Shown: in pieces, positions 1 through 12,500 of the stretch
How the letters are laid out: every line of letters begins with the position of its first letter
Numbering within the stretch: the first letter of the stretch is position 1
Origin: Plazaster borealis
Lineage: Eukaryota; Echinodermata; Asteroidea; Forcipulatida; Labidiasteridae
Assembly: GCA_021014325.1 (NCBI GenBank)
Contig: CM037457.1
Span: 4,632,721-4,696,720, forward strand
Length of the DNA stretch: 64,000 nucleotides
Direction: 5' to 3'
The notes under the pieces: generated by a model
The model's database searches: none
Told to the model about the DNA's origin: nothing
What the model saw: the letters and a program-made list of their open reading frames with translations, nothing else
Translations under genes and position numbers: made by a program

Positions 1-298
1 AAAATGTGTGTCTAACTTACTGAAAGTGTCCCGCTGAATTACAAAAAAAAATGGTGGCCATTGAGAAGATTTTCGTTGTGAAGTCATGCACCTGGGTCAA
101 CCCCAAGTAACCCGCTCCACAAGCAGGTTACTCGGGGCTGACCTGGGTGAGCCACAACAATGACGTCAAAGCTACTCAAACACACTGGGGTCAGACCTGG
201 GTTGACATGGGAAGCTAAAAGAACGCACACTGTATACTGCTAGCTGTGCTTTTCAAAGAACACACGGGGAGCACGTTCAATCCTAGGTACTGCAGGAA

Positions 299-395
299 AA
301 GTGTGGAATAGTTTTCCGTACCACAATCAGGACTGCTGATACAACATCATCATTTAAAACTGCTCTCAAAACTCATCTGTTTAAAATTATTATAG
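299..395 (+). mobile_element. LINE 3' end fragment, frameshifted
   Basis: VWNSFPYHNQD in one frame and DTTSSFKTALKTHLFKII in another: the familiar LINE C-terminus with a frameshift. It ends 82 bases before ATP8A exon a. Confidence 0.7.
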
Positions 396-477
396 ACTAA
401 TTGACAAAAACGGATATATCACCCTACCTTTAAATGTACAGTTTGACTGTAATCTTACTTGTGAATTTACTTTGCAG

Positions 478-534
478 AATTCGAAAGCGGCACCTTTGAA
501 AAGATCAACCGTAGACAGAACAACAAATTCTCAG
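478..534 (+). CDS. ATP8A: ATP8A exon a (first in window; 19 codons)
   Basis: Acceptor tttgcag and donor cag|gtaact enclose an in-phase exon reading [19 protein letters not shown]. It matches the segment between the actuator domain and TM3 of ATP8A (mammalian NSTSPPLKLSNVER). This is window residues 1-19, and both borders are phase 0. Confidence 0.85.
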
Positions 535-3500
535 GTAACTCAAGAAATTCTAAATTCTTCCCTTGTTACAAAAAGTACAGTTGGAGGAATGCCCATTATT
601 AAAAAGTCGTGGGATCGCGCAGTCGGTGACTGTGTCTTCTAGTTTGATAACCCTTTTCTACTGGAATTCTGTGATTTGAGTAGATGAAGTTATACAAAGG
701 TGATATTAAGGGTGGCATGGTTGGCTTGTGCGTAAAGCCCTCTCCTCTCGCCACTGTAGTCCTGGTTCGATTCCCGGCTAAGGCTGTATGTGAGTAGAGT
801 TGTGTGTTGGTTCTCTCCTATGCCTCAAGGGTTTTTCTCCAGGCCCTCTGGTTTTCCTCCCTCTGGAAAAATCAAACAATTTTGATCTCATGCTGTGCTC
901 CGTTGTCATTTATGGGCCCATGTGGCTGGCTGCCAAAGGCGCCCTTGCGTGTCTGCGGTTCGAGCATCTTTTGCAATTCAGCTTCTCAGCTGCGAGTAAG
1001 GATCATTAGCCTCCCAAATTATTATTATTTATTATATTATAATTATCCCACTATTTGTATAGGGCGCACTGATTGGCTGGCCAAATTGGAATGACAACAT
1101 CCCTTTGTTTCAAATGGTTTCTTCCAGATCTTGTTTCTATTTGTTATACTCCTTGTGCTTTCCCTGGTCAGTTCCATTGCTGCAGAGGTATGGAACAGGC
1201 AACATATAGATCGCGACTGGTACTTAGGATTTAAAGGTAATACCTGGATTAGATTTTGTTTTCTTCAGAATCTTTGCATACCATGTTTTAGGCCTGATAC
1301 TTCGTTCATGTAAGGAACCTTGTCAAAATATGTCCAGGGGTCGATTTCACAAAGAGATAAGACTAGCCTTATCTGAAGTTAGGACCAGTAACTGGTCTTA
1401 ACTTAAGTCTAGTCCTATCTCTTAGCATTGCCTAGGACTAGTCCTAAGTTAGGAAGAGTTTTGTGAAATTGACCCCTGACAACCAGCGGATGAGTACCGT
1501 CCGGGACAAGGTTTTTTACCTTTCAACTTGTTTGAAATTAGGTGTCGGAGAAAACATGAAAGAAGTTCACAGTGCCTGGGGTTACATTTGTTTAAAAACC
1601 GCAGAGACCTAAATCGCTATCTACTGGAAAACAAGCAGGGGGTCTCTATATGTCTCACTCAAAAATCACACTACACATCTTAGTTAAATATAATGACCTC
1701 CAAACCTTTAAGATAGCTGCAAAACCACAAGTTCGTTTATACTACATTTCATCAGCCAGTCAAACTGCAGAGAGCTCAGCGGAGTGCAGTAGCATAGGGC
1801 ATGTCTTTAGTGCATCGGAGAACTGTGTGCCTTTCAGCGAGCAAAACCCATGTCTCTCATAAAATACAGTCCGGCGGAAATCCAACAAAATTTACATCAG
1901 AGAATTGTTATCCGACTACCCGTCCTGGATCAATTTTGACAAGACCCCTTAAGGGCAAGGCAGTTTATCCTGGATAAAGGGCACCTGTATGAGGGAAACT
2001 TGAGCATTTCAAAGGGCACCAAGGCAACGGTCAGGGGCACTGAGGCAATCACCTCTATTGCCGCCCTGACCCTGAAGTATCAGGCTTGATATTTGTTTGA
2101 GGGCCCCATCAGGTATTCTGAAGCTTATTACTTGGTTTTTGCCTTTACGCCGATGTGTATTAAGCACTAAACACTCAGTACTTTCTTGAGTTCTGTTAAG
2201 AGCACCGGACTCAAGTTCTGGTGTTTCTGATCGGCAAAGTGTGGGTTTAAGTCCCGGTCATGACACTTGTATCCTTCAGCAAGATACTTTACCATAATTG
2301 CTTTGTCCTTCGGATGGGACACTAAGCCGTAGGTAGCTTGTGTAATTGGATTAATGGTAGTGCTCGTAAAAGAACCCAGAACACTTATTGTGGAAGAGTA
2401 GGGGTTAACCCTGGTGTTTTTGGTTCATATATCAAGCACCCTTGTTTACAGGTTTCCTCAGGCTTGTGAGCTACAGTGATTAAGTTCACTTATGAGGCAT
2501 CCTTGGTTTCATTACCAGAAATATATAATAATAATAATAATAACATCTATTAAGTATATTCTGACGCAGTGTGCTTCGGCACAGAGCCTCAAAACAACAC
2601 ATACATTAACTGTCTTTCTTGCTATCCTCTCTATCTACAGAAATGGCACCAAATTCTTTCTTCTATAACTTCTTGACGTTCATTATCCTGTATAATAACC
2701 TCATCCCGATCAGCCTTCCCGTCACCCTGGAGTTGGTCAAATTTGGCCAGGCGTGGTTTATCAGCTCGGTAAGTTGTTGCTACATTATTTGCTGCTGGGG
2801 CGTCTTTCGCAGCACCTTGTAAAACCATTACATGGTGCTATGTAAAGGAAAGGTCTCATACTTCAAAAACGTAGCTCCACATACATTGCAGGGAAAGAAT
2901 ACCCATCTGGTGTGATAAAGCGCTATATAAGAACTCAGTATTATTATTTTCTTCCCAGAGGAGCAGGTATATTTTATATTTATTTATATTTATATTTATT
3001 TCATTTCTCGGGCAGATAAAAAGTACAATAATGCACATTGGTAAAAACATTAAAAGATACAAGAAGAGCAATTGAAGGCATCGTACATGTTTGGTAATGA
3101 CTCTGATAATTAATGGCAATACAAACTTACTTGGTAAGAAGTACAGCAGCTTTGGAAAGTATAATGCATTTTGAGAAACTTTTCACTTCGAAGTACTGTG
3201 GTTATGGAAAAGTTATCACTTTTTATCCCCCAAAACATTTGAATCTGAGAAGCATTATGCGTACTGCTTCTCAGAGTGTTATTCCAATGCAGATTATTCT
3301 TCTTGCGTGGACATAACCGCTCCAGATTTTCAGCAATATCTCAAAAACGCTACCACCTTTTAAAATGAAATTTTCACAGGTTAGTTTTATGGTATATATC
3401 TACAACTATATAGGTTTGAAACAAACAATTGGCTCCAATTACCAAACGTATATGATGCCTTTAACATACAGAGGAAGGAAAGAGAACCAGCTAGAGCTCC

Positions 3501-6500
3501 TTTAATACTATAACTCCAGGCGTTATGGGAATAGTTTAAATGCCATAAATTTAGCATCTCTCTTGAAATTTGGTTCCCTTTTTTAGCAGTAACTCTCACC
3601 ACTAGGTTTAGGTAGAGCCTTTCTAACTGTTTGACCTTTAAAAAGTTATTTATTAACAATTGTGTACTCTGTTTCAGGATATTGACATGTACCACAAAGA
3701 GACCAACACGCCAGCCAACGCCCGTACTTCCAACCTGAACGACGAGCTGGGACAAGTCAAGTACGTCTTCTCCGACAAGACGGGCACCTTGACTGAGAAC
3801 ATCATGGAGTTCAAGAGATGCACTGTGGCAGGGTTGGTCTATGGGTCAAACGGGGAAGACGGAAGCATTCTCTCGCTTGAAAAACTTCTGGAGAATCTAC
3901 AGAATAAACACGTGAGTTTTTCTCCTTGAGTTTTTCTCAGTTTGAAGCAGTTGTCTCCCTTAGAAAGGGAACGCTTGCCAATTGCCAGCTTACACCCGGT
4001 TCAGACAGACACATTGACCCAAATAAATTTGCGTTTCAGACAGGTGAACTTACCATAACATTTACATTAGGTTCGGCTCATGACAAGATCGACATCTGAA
4101 ACCAAGACGCTCCAGAGTCGTTCCGAATGACTGCAACAGTCGATCTTTCGACTTTCAGCTTTGCCAGTCGCTCTTAACTGTCGAACTTTTCATGTACTTA
4201 GTTCAATAATTTAGTTCAGTGCGACTCTATAGCGCCTGTCTGAACTGGGTGTAAATCACCTAAGGGACTACGAGGACTGAGTTCTATGTGACCCAGCTGT
4301 CTGGTTTCACTGTGCTCCCAAGCTATATAAACCACACCACACTATTGTTATTTATTTTTTCAACCAGCCTACAGCCTCTCATATCCGCATGTTCCTAACC
4401 ATGATGGCCGTTTGTCACACCGTCATACCAGAGAAGGACGAAAACAGTGATGAGATAATCTACCAGGCCTCGTCACCAGGTACGAATGTATTTATTAACC
4501 AATTGCCGCCGGCGATCGCCCATTTTGTCCCTTCCAGCCTGATGGGATTATTTTCTTTGAATCGCTGGAAAAAAAATTCTTTGAAAGTACCGCTGGCACA
4601 AAGAAACCATGAATTAACAAAGCCAAGAAAACAAAGATTATATTCTGTTTGAAGCAGCTGGATTTGTTGTTTTCTTTCAAGAAAATTCTACATTCACACA
4701 CAGTGAATTGCAAAACCCAGGTTGTATAGTAAACTGAGCGTGATCCCTGGTTATAGGGCAGTGTTTGGTTGTATGACTTTTGATTGCCGCCATTTTATGC
4801 CATTTCTGCCAGAAACACCAGGGCAAACCCTTTCTCTTAACGATAAGTGTACCATAATGTAGGACAAAGGATCTACGGCAATATGTCCCAATCGAAAGCA
4901 ATTATGATTTAAGTCTCCCAAACTGTGACCCAAACCCACTCTGACAACACTTGAATCTGGCGCATTAGACTGCTCTACCTCGACACTTACTGTAGCTTCG
5001 AGTTCTTTAAGTTTTTAAACCAAATAGGCTTTTTTTATAGTTGCATAATGCATGTTGGGTCAGTGGTATTTTATTTTACTTTATTTCGTCTTCTTTAATC
5101 AGGGTAGCCCCATCAGTCATCCATTGAACTGTTCTCCCTGGGGGCCCTGGAGACATACAATAAAATACACAAGAATAAAATACAAAATATAAACTGCTCA
5201 CAAAAAGTTAGGAAACTTTTTTTAATCATGTATATTTTTATTATTTATTACCCTCTTGTATTGTGTTGCATATCAATAGAAAGCTGAAGTGTTCTTCTTT
5301 AAAATGATACCAAATGTGCAATGATGACATGTTGCTGGACTTGGCCACATTAATGAGAATGAAACAGAGTCACAAATCAAACTGTGTGAACAAACAAATT
5401 GACACTGTAAATCAAACAAGCGGTAATTTTGGCACATTTGATTTGTGACTTTGCCTCATTGTCATTCATGTAGCCAAATTCAGCAACATTATAATCATTG
5501 CAAATGTGGTATCATTTTAAAGAGGAACACTTCGGCTTTGCATTGATATATAACATATACAAAGAGAGTAATAAATAATAAAAAATATACTTGATTAAAA
5601 AAAGTTTCCTGACTTTTTGTGAGCAGTTTAATTAAGAATTACCTTAACAAGAACACATAGAGTTCTAAGAAGTACAAAATGAGCGCTAGGAGTAAAAAAA
5701 CAAAAAAAAACACACCCAACCACAAAAAGAGGCGTGAGGAAAGAACAAGAACAACAAGTTAAAAAGTGTTATTGGACAAAGAACCAAACATGTGAAAAAA
5801 GACAGACATTCTGGAGGGTATGAAAAAAGGGGATTGTTTAAAAGACAAAAATGGTATCTACATGTACATGTAATTGTCTGTTCAGCTTGTGTTTGCTTGC
5901 TTTCTTTTACTGTGATTTTAGTTTGGTTCCCCGTGTTCCTCTCTCTCAACAGATGAAGGCGCCCTGATTGATGCAGCCCATTCATTGGGTTTTAAGTTCA
6001 ATGTCAGAACGCCAGACTATGTGGAGATTAACGTGGTAAGTCTCCAAACCAATTCAACTCTTTTAAAGAGAAGGGAAATGAGCAATTCAGTTTTGTGATG
6101 TACTCATTTTCCAATAGAAAGAGTCCTCATGTGAGTGGGGAAAAAAATTACAAGTCTCTAACCTCACGTTAAAATGGTGTAAATAGCCATTTTATTTGAT
6201 GCCCTTCCAGTGCGAAAATTTGACAACATCCAGAACATCTGATGACATCATTCTGATAAAACTGGGTCTCTACATTTTTGTATTTGGATTGTTTTGGTTC
6301 ATAACTGACTTTCGATAAGTGCGATCATACATTTTCTCACATTGCACCAGTCTCATGGAACAAGCTACCCAGCGACATCAGAAATGTTCACTCTCTCAAC
6401 ACATTTCAAACTCATATCAAGAAAGTTCTGTTAACTGCAAGTCATTATGTTCATTCCTTTTTTTTTGGGGGGGGGGTAATTTTCAGTAGAGAGATTTTCT

Positions 6501-9500
6501 GTAGCACCTTGAGTAGTCTTTTATTAGAGAGTGCACTTTTTAAGTCTGTATTGTTATTATTTATTCTTATCTTTGACTACATAGGGAGACAACCAATTTG
6601 CACATAAAATGCCCCCCTTTTGTTTTCATATGAAAATTCATATATTTTCAATTTGTTATAATTATTTTACCAGATGGGAAAGCAGGAGAGATACGATATC
6701 CTGAATGTACTGGATTTCACCAGGTAATTAGAATAAAGGAAATATAATATTTCCTTCTTCTTTTTTTTGTATTTTTGTATTTTGATGATGATTATTATTT
6801 TTTTTTTGCAAAAAACTACGTTATAACTCTCATTTTTCATAAGGTATTTGTTCTTGTTGCTCTTAATTATTGTAATTTTTTTTATTTGTTGAAGCTGTCG
6901 TGATATCAGTGTATCCAGATGCATTTTTATCCACTCTGCTTAAAGGCACTGAACACGTTTGGTAATTGTCAAAGACCAGTGTTCTCATTTGGTGTATCCC
7001 AACATATGCATAAAATAACAAGCCTGTAAAAATTTGGGCTCAATTGGTCATCGAAGTTGCAAGAAAATGATGAAAGAAAAAAACACCCTTGTACAAATTT
7101 GTGTGCTTTCAGATAGGAATAAAAGGCTTTTACAAAAGTCTTTTATTATTTTAGTGAGAAATTAACTCTTTCTTAAAAACTACGTTACTTCAGGGGGAGT
7201 CGTTTCTCACAATGTTTTATACTATCAACAGCTCTCCGTTGCTTGTTACCAAGTCAGTTTGTATGCTAATATATATTTTGAGTAATTACCAAACGTGTAC
7301 AGTGCCTTTAAAGCTGTATGGCTCGATTTTCACCAGAAACCAAATTTTCAAGAATGTTTTCTCAGAGCTGCCAACTAGTACGGATTTTCCGTATTTCATA
7401 CGGAAATCAACCAAGAATACGGAAGTACGAATTTGCGTTTTAAAATACGGATTTGGAAAAAGCCGATCATACTTTTTAAGCCCCAGTGTATGCAGTACAA
7501 ACAATGCGATCGTAATAAATAAAAATGAAAGCCGCGAATTCACATGCATTTCAGGGCTTATAATATTATTATTAGGTACCATAACCTATTGCGCTGAAGG
7601 ACTTAACTACTGCCAGAGTTATTCTCCGTGCACTGAGACGTGTCTACCACGCACACGGAGACACAATGCACCTTGTACAGCATACATTCTGTAGTACATG
7701 TCTCACAACGTCACCCACACGCATGGCTTTTGTAGAGACTGGCGCCGCAGTTTTTCTAATGCTCACGTGTATGGGATGCGGCGGCAAACAGACACTGTGA
7801 TAAATTTTACTTCTGCAAGGAACAAGCGTGTTGACGTTGTTTAGTGTGTGAAACATCGCAATCGCTGCATCAATTGAAATAAAAATGACGAAAAGGAAAG
7901 ATATCTTCGACGCAATGGAGGCCAAGATCTGATGCAAAATAGTGATAAAAGGCGTAAAGAATGCAGTGGGTGGACATGGAATTGGTTGGAAAGCCAAGTT
8001 GACAAACTTGCCGAAGTCCTTCAAACACTTGACTGCCCTCCACTGTGGTATTGTAATGGTGTGTTTCCTGTGCAAACGTGAACATTTTTTATTCATTTTA
8101 ATAAACGATGGTACAGAAACTAAAGTATGTTGATATAATTGGAAAGAATTGCAGTATGGCTTCTCCCCATGCACAGTGTAGCGCAAATTGCGGTCCGATA
8201 CGCAAATTTTTTAAAACTTTTTTTTTTTTTTTTTTTTTTTGGAACACTGACATAATTATTGGCTTTAATACATGTAATATGAGCAAAGCATACGTAAAAG
8301 GTAATTCAATTACCAGTGGGTAGTCGAGTACAAGAAGTGTATCGGCGCCGCGCAGAAAAATACTGATTTCATTGGCAAAATACTGATTTTCAGCCTAAAG
8401 AATACTGAAATGCCCAGTTTAAGGTTGGCAGCTCTGTTTTCTCTGAACGAGTTTTGACCGATGACGCTGTTAAAAAAAAAAACCAATACAAAAACCTTCG
8501 CGTATACTACAGACAATGCACACGATACATGTATATGCAAAATTGTTTGTACATGGCCAATGGACGTGAGATAATGTCGGGATTCCGACAATAATTCATT
8601 TTTAGTTTTAAGTAACTACCAATTATCCTTTGCAGATTTTGTGTGTGTGCAATACCATTATTAAAAGCTTATAACTTTCTTGAATCTATAACAATAGCTA
8701 TTTAAAATTACATCTACAAATCGGCCAAAAATCTCACCTAGCATCTTCAAACGGTGGAAATAATTCCGTCCTCAGACCTTCAAGTCTCAATATCAGAAAT
8801 GCATTCATGCTCAATAGCAAACTATTTTTACGTCTTTGTTTTGTGTTTCCAGCATAAGAAAGAGAATGTCAGTCATTGTACGGACCAGCAACGGGACCAT
8901 CTTACTTCTCTGCAAGGGCGCTGTAAGTTTCGGGGGGTTTTCGCGTTTTTTATAGATCCCCTGTCACCATGCCCACAAAAATTGTGGGAAAATGTATCAA
9001 CTTTTCATGCCATCAAGAAAGCCAAACAGTCCAATTTCTTTAATTCGCTTTTATGAGCACACAATTAAGCTAAGCACAAAACAATTTTGCCACCACCAAA
9101 GGGTACCAGTTAAAACCACACGTCATATATACCATTTCTGACTGGTTTCCTGCTAATTTTGCTGAGCTGAAAAATCTAGGCAACATTTGCTGCTCTAGCA
9201 GCTCCAAGGCTCTGCTTACAAAGGAACTCTGCGCTATTGGCTAATGGAATTGTGTGCTACACAGGGCATTGTAAGCGCAAAATTCTGTGGTAACCTGTAC
9301 CATGAAATATGAGTGTTTCAGAATACAGTGCGCCCTCTACAGTTGACCCCGGAGAGGCTATATTCCCCCAAAGCACACAGAAAAGGGAAGGGATGAGCAA
9401 GAGGTTGGAAACAAGGCGGGAAGAGGGTGAAGAAAGTAATTAATTAGTGAATGAGGCAGACTAAGAAGGGGGGATATCTGTGGGAAAAAGGAGAAAGCAA

Positions 9501-12500
9501 AGACAACAAGTTACTGGTCATCTCCTTGTTGGATGTTCAGACCTTTGGGTTGAATGGTCTGGAGGTGCCTTATGCACAGTTTCAGACAAACAGTTTCTCT
9601 GTGATTAATTGCTGAGCAAAGTGTGATGTCACAATACAAATCACCATGGTGATATTGACAACTCATCTTAAAGATGAATCTTAGCTCTTTGTCAAGTCAA
9701 GCCCAGTCCACTCGTTGATTATTCTATTGTGAGATTGATGGAATTGGACCCAAGTCTCGACACTGATGGGGTGACAGGTCTTTCTCTTCAGCTGCGCCAC
9801 GCATCTGGAACTCCCTCCCACTTAATCTTAGATCTTGTCTTTGTACCACAAAATTCAAATCTCTTCTCAAAACTTATCTTATGTCACAGGTTTTCAATGA
9901 CTAATTTTGTTGTGTCTGTTTTTCTTTGTTTTGTTTTGTTTTGTTTTTGGTTTTTTACTGCGCCTTGAACACCCAGCAGGGTGGATATGTGCGCATTACA
10001 AGTCTTATTATTATTATTATTATTATATTATGGTAGGGAGAATTTATAGCAGATGTTGTTTATTACCGTTTGCAGGATTCTGTGATCTATGAGAGACTCG
10101 GGGATAACCAGGAACACAGAGATGAGACGCTACTTCACTTGGGAGAATTCGCCTCCGAAGGTAGAAAAACAAATAACTTAATCTTTCCTCCCCATATAAT
10201 GTAAATGCATTCATCATTTGTATTTTATGACTATTTTCAGGTTGAGCGTAAAATGTTTGCAACTTTTTACGACACTGGTTTATTTATTTTGTTACACATC
10301 CAACAACACCATTAGCACCAATAGACTGCAAGTCTCGTGCGTATTTGAACATTGGGATTCATTAAAGCTCAAGAGTTTGTTTCCTTCATGCATCAGGATA
10401 AAGACAGGCATTGGTATTACAAACGTGGCCTCAGGACTGGTGCGTCCGTTTAATTCCAGACCTTCATTCTTTTGTCTGACAAACCATGATTTTGAGAGAT
10501 CGATAGGCTTGCCAGGATTGTTCCCCCTTTGTTCTCAGTACCGAGGTACAACGAGATTCCAGCGTGCCATGCCCGATTATCGTCCTTGGCTTACAGCCGA
10601 GAGGACAGCCCAGTCACAGGGAACAAGGAGGGCTTCCGTGCAAAATGACTAAAAAGCAAACTCTAAATCCCGCTCTGTCAAATATCATGTTTGTGGGATC
10701 CACTCCACGTTGCACACCACCGGTTTCCCGCATTCACAGCCCAATGCATCCAGGGCTCTCTTCATATAAGCCATAGGCCCAGTTGGAATCCAGCAGTCTC
10801 CTGACAACGGACAGAGTATGCTGTCTGAAACGTTGAGTCCATCGGTTCTTTTCAGAACCACCAATCACTCAAAAGTCCGAACTACATGGTGTCACCGCAA
10901 ATTTCTTCTGTTATTATATTGGTTGTCGTTTAATCAGGGTTTCATTTTGGACAACAGTATTCCAAAAAATTAAATTCGTATCTGGTGTTCTGAAAATTAA
11001 ACCAATGGGTGGTATCGGAAAAAGTTTAGGAAATCCCAGAGTTACAGTTCGGAGATATTGTTTTTTTGACATTATGGGGAGTCCTGCCTGTGCGTGGAGA
11101 GTGTGGAATGTATTGGGTATCTGCCAACACAATGGCTATCATGATCTCCAACACTCTCCTTGCGTGGAGCACTCGGAGACATTTTGGCACACTTAACGTT
11201 GGGTATTGGTTTTGCATCAATGAAAATTTATTGTCTCCACACTCTCCGTGCGCGGAGACCACCGAAATGCAGTGGTTGGTTGGGCACACTCACCACGCAT
11301 GGAATATAGGGCAGGCGGTTTGTACACAATATTACAATACACAATGTGTATGCATTCCAAATTTTCCACGCACAGGCAGGATTCCCCATAGTGTAAAAAA
11401 CCCCAATATCTCAACACTCTCCATGCAGGGAGTCTAGGTTCTTTCGTTTGAAACTCTAAGAGTCTGATATATAAGATATTGTACTACCGCCAGGTCTTCG
11501 CACACTCTGCTTTGCCTTCCGAGAGATCACCAAGGAAGATTATGAAGAGTGGAGTGCAACGTACTACAAGGCCAGCACCGCCATGCAGAACAGGGAAAAC
11601 AAGCTGGAAGAAGCTGCCGAACTTATTGAGATGAACTTCAACCTCATTGGGGCGTCGGCCATCGAAGACAAACTACAAGATGTATGTCTGATAATTGAGC
11701 CCCTTGCAGACGCAGAACGCATCCCGCAAAATGCGCGTCTTCCATTTCCACCATTTTGGGAAGCAATTCCTTTGCGTTCATTTTGACTCCAAAAATGGCG
11801 GACAGGATTGCCAGGTGTAAGTGCGCTGCGCGTCTTGCAAGGGGTCAATAATACTACTTTAAAGGGTGTATACAACATTGGTAATTGCCAAAGACCTGTA
11901 TCCAAACTCGATGTGACCCAACATATACATGAAAATTACAAACCTGTGAAAGTTAAAGCTAAATCGGTCTTCGGAGTCATGAGTCATGTTTCAAAAAGAG
12001 CACTTGCCCGATCGGGCAGACCATTCAGACGTCCGGGTAGCCCGACAAAATTTCACCGTGTCCCGGGCTATGGGACAGGCGATTTGTCGAGGCCTGGTTG
12101 AAAGAAAACCGTAGTATTGATGTGGACCAGTGGAAAGGCTGGCGTACTATTGAAATGACAAACTAACCGGTCCCATTTGCCATTCACTGAAAAAGTTCAG
12201 GGCAAACCCTGGTATGGCAGTGACCTCTGACCCTTGTGTCTGTAATTCTTCTCATCAGGGGGTGCCAGAGACGATTGACACACTCATGAGGGCAGACATC
12301 AAACTGTGGGTGCTGACTGGAGACAAGCAGGAAACGGCCATCAACGTTGGTATGTTCTAAAAGCTCTTGAATTACCAGGGTGTTAAATATTAAAAACAGT
12401 AAATGGTTGGTAACAAAACTGTGGGTGCTGACTGGAGACAAGCAGGAAACGGCCATCAACGTTGGTACGTTCAAAAAGCTCTTGAATTCCCAGGGTGTTA

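Noticed and set aside
7212..7694. 160-codon plus-strand open frame
   Set aside because: It runs across the end of a TTAA element into a hAT-like element, so it is a chance frame over two repeats.
7644..8186. 180-codon minus-strand open frame
   Set aside because: It lies wholly within the hAT-like element (7364-8435), matches no transposase motif and has no splice or conservation support.
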